Shown here in pieces: positions 1-7,044 of a stretch of DNA of 39,573 nucleotides (position 1 is the stretch's first letter; each line of letters begins with the position of its first letter). The stretch is from assembly GCF_030151385.1 (NCBI RefSeq), contig NZ_JASLDS010000004.1, positions 1 to 39,573 of the forward strand. The letters run 5' to 3'. Source of the DNA: Soonwooa sp. (GTDB lineage Bacteria; Bacteroidota; Bacteroidia; Flavobacteriales; Weeksellaceae). The notes below the pieces were generated by a model. That model worked only from the letters and a program-made list of their open reading frames with translations. It was not told the origin of the DNA and did no database searches. The position numbers were made by a program, and so were the translations under genes.

Positions 1-1420
1 CTACAAAAATCCTCTTGAAGAACGCTACTCAAGTGAGGAAATGCTTTACAATTTTTCCCCGAATAATAAATTCAGAACTTGGAGACAATTGTGGATTGCA
101 TTGGCAGAAATCGAAAAAGATTTAGGCTTAGACATCACAGACGAGCAAATTAACCAATTGAAAGAACAAGCAGAAAACATCGATTTTGATGCTGCTGCGG
201 CTTACGAGAAAAAATTTCGTCATGATGTAATGGCGCATGTTCACACGTATGGCGACGTTGCACCTTTGGCGAAAGGAATCATCCATTTGGGAGCGACTTC
301 GGCGTTTGTGGGAGATAATACAGACTTAATTCAAATCCGTGACGGTTTAAAAATTGTGAGAAAACAATTGGTAAACGTTATCAAAAAACTATCGGATTTT
401 GCGATTAAATATAAAGATATGCCAACTTTGGGCTTCACACATTTTCAACCAGCACAATTAACAACGGTTGGGAAAAGAGCAACGTTGTGGCTTCAATCTT
501 TGATTTTGGATTTTGAAGAATTAGAATTCTTCTTAGAAACCTTGAGATTCCGTGGTGTGAAAGGAACTACGGGTACAGCAGCAAGTTTCTTGGAACTTTT
601 CAATGGCGATTATTCCAAAGTAAAACATTTAGATAAAGAATTGTCAAGAAGATTCGGTTTCGAAAAAGTTTTCGGCGTTTCTGGACAAACTTACGATAGA
701 AAAATTGATGCAAAAGTAGTGGCGTTGTTATCAAACATTGCTCAATCAGCTCATAAATTCACGAACGATTTACGTTTACTTCAAAACTTAAAAGAAATTG
801 AAGAGCCATTCGAGAAAAACCAAATCGGTTCATCCGCGATGGCGTACAAGCGTAATCCAATGCGTTCCGAAAGAATTGGAGCTTTGGCAAAATATGTAAT
901 GTCGTTATCATCAAGTTCGGCGATGGTGGCTTCTACGCAGTGGTTTGAGCGTACTTTGGACGATTCTGCCAACAAGCGTTTAACAATTCCTCAAGCATTT
1001 TTGGCAATCGATGCTATTTTGTTGATTTGGAATAACATTATGGACGGATTGGTAGTTTATGAAAACCGGATCCACAAGCATATTATGGAAGAATTACCAT
1101 TTATGGCGACCGAATATGTGATTATGGAAGAAGTGAAAGCTGGTGGTGACCGTCAAGAAATCCACGAAATAATCCGTGTTCACTCGATGGAAGCATCTAA
1201 GAAAGTGAAAATGGAAGGCAAGGAAAATGACTTAATCGAAAGGTTAATGAACGATACTTCCCTGAAAATGGACAAATCGAAGATTGCTGAAGTAATGGAC
1301 CCAAAAAACTTCATCGGATTTGCGCCGATACAAACGGAAGAGTTTATCCAAAACGAGGCGAAGCCCATCACAGATAAATACTCGCAACTTATTGGTCTAG
1401 AAGCAGATTTAAAAGTATAA
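1..1420 (+). CDS. purB: adenylosuccinate lyase, 5'-truncated by the window edge
   Basis: Adenylosuccinate lyase cleaves SAICAR to AICAR and adenylosuccinate to AMP, both with release of fumarate, so it acts twice in purine synthesis. The frame is open from base 2, where it reads YKNPLEERYSSEEMLYNF, so the ATG at 41 is internal and the true start lies outside the window. Counting from that ATG, the fumarase/aspartase superfamily signature GSSAMAYKRNP lies near residues 263-273; the usual proline after SSAM is alanine here. The conserved middle and C-terminal regions are intact to the TAA at 1418-1420. A hairpin with a T-rich tail follows immediately (1426-1459), so purB probably ends its own transcript and is not co-transcribed with purL. 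Family assignment is firm. Confidence 0.96.
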   Translation, partial: YKNPLEERYSSEEMLYNFSPNNKFRTWRQLWIALAEIEKDLGLDITDEQINQLKEQAENIDFDAAAAYEKKFRHDVMAHVHTYGDVAPLAKGIIHLGATSAFVGDNTDLIQIRDGLKIVRKQLVNVIKKLSDFAIKYKDMPTLGFTHFQPAQLTTVGKRATLWLQSLILDFEELEFFLETLRFRGVKGTTGTAASFLELFNGDYSKVKHLDKELSRRFGFEKVFGVSGQTYDRKIDAKVVALLSNIAQSAHKFTNDLRLLQNLKEIEEPFEKNQIGSSAMAYKRNPMRSERIGALAKYVMSLSSSSAMVASTQWFERTLDDSANKRLTIPQAFLAIDAILLIWNNIMDGLVVYENRIHKHIMEELPFMATEYVIMEEVKAGGDRQEIHEIIRVHSMEASKKVKMEGKENDLIERLMNDTSLKMDKSKIAEVMDPKNFIGFAPIQTEEFIQNEAKPITDKYSQLIGLEADLKV

Positions 1421-1425
1421 ATTTG

Positions 1426-1459
1426 ATGCAGTCTTGTCGGCTGCATTTTGTTTTTATTT
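1426..1459 (+). terminator. intrinsic terminator after purB
   Basis: Stem ATGCAGTC (1426-1433) pairs with GGCTGCAT (1439-1446), with one G-T wobble and a 5-nt loop, and is followed by TTTGTTTTTATTT. It begins 6 nt after the purB stop. Confidence 0.75.
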
Positions 1460-1536
1460 GAATCGATAATTGGAAGTTTGAAATTAATTTTCGTTGTTTG
1501 AAGAATCTCAAATCCCGAATTTAGAATCTCAAATTT
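1458..1536. repeat. degenerate 7-nt periodic array 1
   Basis: Four heptads from 1458 to 1485 (TTGAATC, GATAATT, GGAAGTT, TGAAATT) each carry purine-pyrimidine-pyrimidine at positions 5-7. After a break and a one-base phase shift, five more at 1502-1536 fit NRAATYY (AGAATCT, CAAATCC, CGAATTT, AGAATCT, CAAATTT). The 12-mer AGAATCTCAAAT recurs exactly 21 nt apart (1502 and 1523), three periods. This is not codon-related, and no protein is expected here. It lies between the co-directional genes purB and purL. Confidence 0.6.
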
Positions 1537-1568
1537 TATAATGGCAGCTTTTTCCGCCCTAAGTTTAT

Positions 1569-1585
1569 CCTGAGCTTGTCGAAGG
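1569..1585. repeat. dispersed CCTGAGCTTGTCGAAGG element
   Basis: This 17-mer resembles the dispersed CTGAG...TCGAAG family, other members of which occur in this window at 4672-4690 (inside purL) and 36536-36572. I know the family as a frequent short repeat in Bacteroidota intergenic DNA, with no assigned function that I can name. Confidence 0.55.
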
Positions 1586-1690
1586 GTTCCCGCTTTTATT
1601 ATTTTTTTGCAAAAAATAATAAAGAGCTCCACTCAGGTCGGGCTGCGAAAGATTTACTGTAAAAGGATTTGTCATCATTCGATGTGGAAA

Positions 1691-1870
1691 GCCCAGAAAG
1701 GGCGAAATATTAATAGTCATGGGTGCAACCCATGAATTGTGAAAAGAAGATATTCCGGAAAGCCCCGAAGGGGTGGAATATCAATAACCACGGATGAAAT
1801 CCGTGGAAATAAAGAAAAAGCAAATCGCCCTGAAAGGGCGAAATATAAATAGACATGGGTGCAACCCATG
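1691..1870. repeat. three tandem double-palindrome (REP-like) units
   Basis: Each unit has a short palindrome, an AT linker of the form AATATNAATA, and a second palindrome. Unit A: GCCC/GGGC at 1691-1703 and CATGGGT/ACCCATG at 1718-1734. Unit B: CCCC/GGGG at 1763-1773 and CCACGGAT/ATCCGTGG at 1788-1806. Unit C: CGCCC/GGGCG at 1826-1840 and CATGGGT/ACCCATG at 1854-1870. Unit B differs in sequence but keeps perfect pairing, so structure rather than sequence is conserved. The type resembles REP-like elements of Bacteroidota. No REP-associated transposase is in the window. Confidence 0.8.
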
Positions 1871-1916
1871 GAAATAGAAACCGAGGGTTTTTCCCGTGGA
1901 TTAGTAAAAAGTAAAA

Positions 1917-4900
1917 ATGAATAAAAGAATTTTTGTAGAAAAGAAAGGCTTATTTGATGTGGAAAGTCCAAAGATTTTTTCGGAAATCTTAAATGTTGCT
2001 CCCAATATCAAAGATGTAAAAGTTTATAATGTTTACGATATTTTCGGAATTGAAGATGCCGATTTTCAAAAGGTGGTGAATTCTACTTTTGTGGATCCAG
2101 TGACGGATATTCTGCACGAAGAAAATCCTGCGAAGAACACCTATTTCGCAACCGAATTTCTTCCAGGTCAATACGACCAAAGAGCCGATTCTGCGGAGCA
2201 ATGTATCGCTTTGTTGACGCAAAATGGCAACGCAACCGTTAGAAGTGGAAAATTAATTGAACTTTCTGGAGTTAACGATTCAGATTTGTTGAAAATCAAG
2301 GATTTGTTGATTAACAAGGTAGAATCTAAAGAAAAAGATTTATCTAAATTAGAAATTCCAGCTGAAAACGAGCCACAACCTGTTATCGTTTATGATGGTT
2401 TTAAAGATTGGAGTTCAGATGAATTGAAAAACTTCTATGATAAGATAGGTTTTGCATTTGGATTGGACGATTTAGAGTTTATTCAAGCTCATTTTAAATC
2501 GGAAAATAGAAATCCTACAGAAACTGAACTTAAAGTTTTGGATACCTATTGGAGCGACCATTGCCGTCATACAACGTTCGAAACAGAATTAACGGAAATT
2601 GAATTCAAAGGTCAATTTAAATCGACTTTAGAAACTATTTTCAACGATTATTTAGAAAAAAGAAAATTCTTAGGACGTGAGGAAAAACCAATTTCTTTAA
2701 TGGATTTGGGAACTATCGCTGCCAAATATTTCCGCAAAACGGGGAACTTAGAAAACCTTGTGGTTTCAGACGAAATCAACGCATGCACGATTGAAATCGA
2801 AGCTGAATATGATGGTAAAAATGAACCTTGGTACTTGTTATTCAAGAACGAAACGCATAATCACCCAACGGAAATTGAACCTTTTGGTGGAGCTTCAACG
2901 TGTTTAGGTGGCGCAATTCGTGACCCTTTGTCGGGACGTGCGTTTGTTTATCAAGCGATGCGTTTGACGGGTGCTGGAAATGTTTTAGAGCCAATTTCAG
3001 ATACAATTGCGGGAAAACTTCCTCAAAGAACGATTACCAAACAAGCGGCAAACGGCTATTCATCGTATGGAAACCAAATCGGTTTGGCGACAACTTTAGT
3101 GAACGAAATTTACCATGAAGGTTACAAAGCCAAAAGAATGGAAGTTGGTTTCGTGGTTGGCGCAGTTCCAAAAACGTGGGTTCGTCGTGAGAAACCTGAA
3201 AATGGTGATATTGTGGTGCTTTTAGGAGGTGCAACAGGTCGTGATGGTGTTGGTGGAGCAACGGGAAGTTCAAAAGAGCAAGACGAAACCTCTATTCATA
3301 CGCTTTCTACGGAAGTTCAGAAGGGAAATGCTGTTGAAGAACGTAAAATTCAGCGTTTGTTTAGAAATCCTGAAGTAACGACTTTAATTAAGAAATCAAA
3401 CGATTTTGGTGCGGGTGGCGTTTCAGTTGCGATTGGCGAAATTGCAGATTCTTTGGAAATTAATTTGGATGTTTTACCTTTAAAATATGAAGGATTGAAC
3501 GGTACTGAATTGGCGATTTCTGAATCTCAAGAAAGAATGGCGGTGGTTATCGAAGCTAAAGATGAAGCTAAATTTATTGACTTTTGCGAAAAAGAAAACA
3601 TCAAAGCCGTTGTCGTTGCAAAAGTGACCGATTCTGGAAGAATGCAAATGTTTTGGAAAGGCAATAAAATTGTTGATTTAAGCCGCGATTTCTTAGACAC
3701 TAATGGTTGTGCTAAAACACAAACGGTTGAGATTTCTCATTTGGAACCTGTAAAAACAGAAAAAATAGAGTTTACAGAAGAAAATTTTGTAAACATTTTA
3801 AAAGATAAAAACAACGCTTCGCAAAAAGGCTTGTTAGAAATGTTCGACTCTACCGTAGGTGGAACTACTGTTGCGTTGCCTTTGGGAGGAAAATATCAGC
3901 TGACGGAAATGGAAGGCTCGGTGCAGACGCTTCCAATTTTGAATGCTGAAAACATCGAAACTGTTTCTTTGGCAAGTTGGGGATTTGATGCCGATATTTC
4001 GAGTCAAAACTCGATGGTTGGTGCTGCAAATGCTGTTGTAGAAAGCGTTTCTAAAATCGTTGCAATGGGTGGCGATTACAAAAAAATACGTTTGAGTTTT
4101 CAAGAATATTTTGAGAAATTAGGAAATCAACCTGATAAATGGGGCAAACCAATGGCGTCGTTGTTGGGAGCTTACAATGCTCAAATGAATCTTGGATTGG
4201 CTGCAATTGGCGGAAAAGACTCGATGAGTGGGACGTTCCAAAATATTAATGTGCCACCAACTTTGATTTCTTTTGCTTGCGCAAACGGGGTGAAACGTCA
4301 TATTATTTCACCAGAATTCAAATTAGCTGGAAATCATTTGTACCATTTTTACCATCAAACGGACGAAAATGGACTTCCAAATTATGAGGTTTTAAAAGAC
4401 GTTTACGAGTTTATTCATGCGGGAATTTTAAAGTCAACAATCGTTTCTGCAAAAACTATTAAAGAAGGTGGAGTAGCAGTGGCATTGGCGAAAATGGCGT
4501 TTGGAAATAATCTTGGAGCGACAGTTTCTTTAGATGAAACTCAACTATTAGAAAAAAATATTGGTGGATTAATTATTGAATCTGTTGAAGAATTATCGCA
4601 TCCAGCGTTACAAAAAATCGGAAATGTTGTTGAAAGTGCGGTTTTAACTTTCAAAAATAAAGAGAACGTCACACTGAGCGAAGTCGAAGTATCGAATTTA
4701 AAATCTAATTTTGTTGGTACTTTCGAGAATCTTTTCCCAACGTCTGAGAAAGAGAAAATCGTTGTTAATATCGATGAAAGCTTAAATTCTATAAATCCAA
4801 GAACGATTCATATTAAAAAACATGGTTTAGCAAAACCTAAAGTTTTCACACCGGTTTTCCCAGGAACGAACTGCGAATATGAAACACAAAATGCTTTCAG

Positions 4901-5624
4901 AAAAGAAGGCGCAGAAGTTTCGAGTTTACCGTTAATCAATCTTGATTTTAATAAATTAAATGAAAGTATTGATGCGTGGGTAAAAGAAATCGAGCAATCT
5001 CAAATTTTAGTTTTCTCAGGAGGTTTCTCCGCAGGTGACGAGCCAGATGGTTCAGCAAAATTCATTGTGAATGTTTTGAAAAACCAAAAGATGAAAGATG
5101 CTGTTCACGCTTTATTGCAACGTGATGGGATGGTTTTAGGAATTTGTAATGGTTTCCAAGCTTTGGTTAAATCTGGTTTGCTTCCTTACGGTGAAATCCG
5201 TGATTTGGATGCTAACTCTCCAACTTTGGCGCACAACGCAATCGGAAGGCACATTTCTCAAATGGTCAACGTAAAAGTTGTAAACGAAGATTCTCCTTGG
5301 TTAAAGGGTATGAAAGGTCTGGAATACACTATTCCGATTTCTCACGGTGAAGGTCGTTTTATGGCTTCGGAAGAGGTGTTGACAGAACTTTATAAAAACG
5401 GACAAATTGCAACGCAATACATCGATTTTGATGGAAACATCGCTCACGGAATGCCGTTCAATCCAAATAATTCTTTATTCGGAATCGAAGGTATTACGAG
5501 TCTGGATGGGAAAATCTTTGGAAGAATGGGACATCCAGAGCGTTTTGCAGAAGGTTTAATGAAAAATATTCCAACAGCGAATTATCACAACATTTTCAAA
5601 AATGGGGTTGAGTATTTTAAGTAA
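1917..5624 (+). CDS. purL: phosphoribosylformylglycinamidine synthase (long single-chain form)
   Basis: FGAM synthase converts FGAR, glutamine and ATP to FGAM in step four of purine synthesis. At 1235 residues it is the long form, with synthetase and glutaminase on one chain. Visible motifs are SDHCRH (213-218), the substrate-loop sequence NETHNHPTEIEPFGGA, and a C-terminal class I glutamine amidotransferase domain opening with FPGTNCEYET. The glutaminase nucleophile is Cys1077 in GICNGFQ, and the His/Glu pair is H1206/E1208 in HPERF. The ATG at 1917 lies 46 nt after the last palindromic repeat and has no clear Shine-Dalgarno, as is usual in this phylum. Codons 918-926 (VTLSEVEVS) are encoded by a dispersed DNA repeat inserted in frame between the synthetase and glutaminase regions; see the separate entry. 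A strong terminator follows. Confidence 0.97.
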   Translation: MNKRIFVEKKGLFDVESPKIFSEILNVAPNIKDVKVYNVYDIFGIEDADFQKVVNSTFVDPVTDILHEENPAKNTYFATEFLPGQYDQRADSAEQCIALLTQNGNATVRSGKLIELSGVNDSDLLKIKDLLINKVESKEKDLSKLEIPAENEPQPVIVYDGFKDWSSDELKNFYDKIGFAFGLDDLEFIQAHFKSENRNPTETELKVLDTYWSDHCRHTTFETELTEIEFKGQFKSTLETIFNDYLEKRKFLGREEKPISLMDLGTIAAKYFRKTGNLENLVVSDEINACTIEIEAEYDGKNEPWYLLFKNETHNHPTEIEPFGGASTCLGGAIRDPLSGRAFVYQAMRLTGAGNVLEPISDTIAGKLPQRTITKQAANGYSSYGNQIGLATTLVNEIYHEGYKAKRMEVGFVVGAVPKTWVRREKPENGDIVVLLGGATGRDGVGGATGSSKEQDETSIHTLSTEVQKGNAVEERKIQRLFRNPEVTTLIKKSNDFGAGGVSVAIGEIADSLEINLDVLPLKYEGLNGTELAISESQERMAVVIEAKDEAKFIDFCEKENIKAVVVAKVTDSGRMQMFWKGNKIVDLSRDFLDTNGCAKTQTVEISHLEPVKTEKIEFTEENFVNILKDKNNASQKGLLEMFDSTVGGTTVALPLGGKYQLTEMEGSVQTLPILNAENIETVSLASWGFDADISSQNSMVGAANAVVESVSKIVAMGGDYKKIRLSFQEYFEKLGNQPDKWGKPMASLLGAYNAQMNLGLAAIGGKDSMSGTFQNINVPPTLISFACANGVKRHIISPEFKLAGNHLYHFYHQTDENGLPNYEVLKDVYEFIHAGILKSTIVSAKTIKEGGVAVALAKMAFGNNLGATVSLDETQLLEKNIGGLIIESVEELSHPALQKIGNVVESAVLTFKNKENVTLSEVEVSNLKSNFVGTFENLFPTSEKEKIVVNIDESLNSINPRTIHIKKHGLAKPKVFTPVFPGTNCEYETQNAFRKEGAEVSSLPLINLDFNKLNESIDAWVKEIEQSQILVFSGGFSAGDEPDGSAKFIVNVLKNQKMKDAVHALLQRDGMVLGICNGFQALVKSGLLPYGEIRDLDANSPTLAHNAIGRHISQMVNVKVVNEDSPWLKGMKGLEYTIPISHGEGRFMASEEVLTELYKNGQIATQYIDFDGNIAHGMPFNPNNSLFGIEGITSLDGKIFGRMGHPERFAEGLMKNIPTANYHNIFKNGVEYFK
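4672..4690 (+). repeat. dispersed repeat inside purL coding sequence
   Basis: CACTGAGCGAAGTCGAAGT matches the CTGAGCGGAGTCGAAG family seen as a perfect inverted repeat at 36536-36572. Here it is in the purL frame and adds the peptide VTLSEVEVS in the segment before the glutaminase domain, without a stop or frameshift. Confidence 0.75.
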
Positions 5625-5645
5625 AATAAGTTTTTAAATGATATC

Positions 5646-5677
5646 AAAATCCGTCTTTTCGAAGACGGATTTTTGTT
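5646..5677 (+). terminator. intrinsic terminator after purL
   Basis: A 12-bp perfect stem, AAAATCCGTCTT (5646-5657) with AAGACGGATTTT (5662-5673), has a TTCG tetraloop and a T-rich tail. Confidence 0.92.
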
Positions 5678-5830
5678 TTAAAATTTTACATCATAAAAAA
5701 ATGAAAGAACGATTTATGTTTCTCTAGTTTAACTTCTATTTGTACATCTTGTTCGATTTGTTGAATTAAGCTTTTAAGTCCATTTCTTCGCAAAAATGCC
5801 TTCGACCAAATAAACTTGAAAACATAAAAA

Positions 5831-5858
5831 TTTAGACCACATACAATTCCTATATTTG
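5831..5858 (+). promoter_or_regulatory. candidate promoter of the SRPBCC gene
   Basis: TATATTTG at 5851-5858 is an exact match to the Bacteroidota -7 consensus TAnnTTTG. The upstream element is weak (TTT at 5831-5833, 17-nt spacer, instead of TTG). The predicted transcription start is around 5865, giving a leader of roughly 15 nt. Confidence 0.55.
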
Positions 5859-5878
5859 CATTTGAATCAAACTAAAAT

Positions 5879-6916
5879 ATGCGCTGGATAAAATTTGGAC
5901 TTTTAATATTAGTAGTACTTTTCGGGATTTATGCTATTTCGATGACCTTTGTTGAGGAGCGAAAAGAGTATGTTATACATTCCAGAGTCAGTTATCCAAT
6001 AGATAAAGTCTTTCCTCAGTTTAATAATTTGCAAAATTTTGCACATTGGAACGATTTTTTCACGAAGGACAAAAATTTAGGTTTTAGTTTTTTTACACCT
6101 TATTCGGGATTGGGATCATCGATGAAATTTTTTAATAAAAAACGAGAAGACGAAGTTGGCGAAATGTTCATTAGATACGAGAATCCGATGCAAACTTTAC
6201 GCTATCAATTGTTTTTGGAAGATGAAGCTTATCCATATTTAATAGATGTTAAATTTACAGGAAAAGGTGAAGCAACGGACATTGATTGGAAGGTGCAAAC
6301 GCCAAAACAACCTTTGCTAAAACGATCTCTTAATATGTTGTCCGAAGGTGTTTTTGTTGATAATATCGAGAAAAGCATTAAAAACTTGACTGCTATTTTG
6401 GGCAATAAAGTTGATAAAGAAAATCTAATTGCTTCTATTAAGTACGATAGTATTATGGTGGAAAATCAAGAAAGTGCTTTGTTGTTAGGCGTTAATGTTA
6501 GTACGTCGAATAAAAAAGATGCATTGATCAAAAATATCATTATCAACTACAACAAGGTTGTTAATTATGTTAAACAGGATTTGGGTAAAAAAGATGATGA
6601 GTTTGGAACTCCAAAATTAATTACCAATCCTAACAATTTTAAAGATAAGGAGGTGTCTTATTTTTATGGTGTGGCTTTGCCAAAAAGAATTGGTGTAACG
6701 GATAATAACTATAGTTTCCGAACAGTTAATGGTGGAAAGTCTTATGTGATTTATTACCAAGGAAGTTATGCTGGTAGAATAAAAAGCATTCAGTTATTGA
6801 TGCAAAAAGCCAAAAAAGATACAATGCGATACAATGATTTGGAGGAAGAATTTTTGGAAGAACCAGAAGAAAATTCTGCTGTAAAACTAAAATTGCAACT
6901 CCCAGTATATCGTTAA
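5879..6916 (+). CDS. membrane-anchored SRPBCC-family protein with a GyrI-like C-terminal half
   Basis: The 345-residue product starts with one hydrophobic helix (about residues 5-24) and then a region typical of Bacteroidota SRPBCC/polyketide-cyclase-like proteins: a VSYPIDKVFPQFNNLQNFA segment, the residues HWNDFF, and a GLGSSMKFFNK stretch (about 35-170). Such domains form a hydrophobic cavity that binds small lipophilic ligands. The C-terminal half (about 185-345), with YYGVALPKRIG and an acidic EEEFLEEPEE stretch, resembles GyrI-like effector-binding domains; this part is less certain. The single N-terminal helix suggests an anchored periplasmic domain. It has its own promoter and a 128-nt gap to sucA. 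The ligand is not predictable from sequence. Confidence 0.75.
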   Translation: MRWIKFGLLILVVLFGIYAISMTFVEERKEYVIHSRVSYPIDKVFPQFNNLQNFAHWNDFFTKDKNLGFSFFTPYSGLGSSMKFFNKKREDEVGEMFIRYENPMQTLRYQLFLEDEAYPYLIDVKFTGKGEATDIDWKVQTPKQPLLKRSLNMLSEGVFVDNIEKSIKNLTAILGNKVDKENLIASIKYDSIMVENQESALLLGVNVSTSNKKDALIKNIIINYNKVVNYVKQDLGKKDDEFGTPKLITNPNNFKDKEVSYFYGVALPKRIGVTDNNYSFRTVNGGKSYVIYYQGSYAGRIKSIQLLMQKAKKDTMRYNDLEEEFLEEPEENSAVKLKLQLPVYR

Positions 6917-6967
6917 ATAAGTTTGCGTAAAACTGATATTTAACATATTGTTAAAAAGCGAATTCGG

Positions 6968-7001
6968 TTGCCAGTTAATAGATAAAATTTTAGTAAATTT
7001 G
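6968..7001 (+). promoter_or_regulatory. candidate sucAB promoter
   Basis: TTG at 6968-6970 and TAAATTTG at 6994-7001 are separated by 23 nt, within the 17-23 nt range described for Flavobacterium promoters. The predicted start near 7008 gives a leader of about 37 nt. Confidence 0.55.
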
Positions 7002-7044
7002 TTGGCAATATTTGATAATTTTTATAAACAGATAATCTGTAATA

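Noticed and set aside
1180..1632. A 150-codon minus-strand frame across the purB 3' end and the repeat spacer
   Set aside because: It is antisense to purB, crosses its terminator, and includes repeat-derived peptide; no homology recognised.
1691..1870. Possible CRISPR array because of three similar units at 63-72 nt spacing
   Set aside because: Units are palindromic and degenerate, there is no constant repeat with unique spacers, and no cas genes are present.
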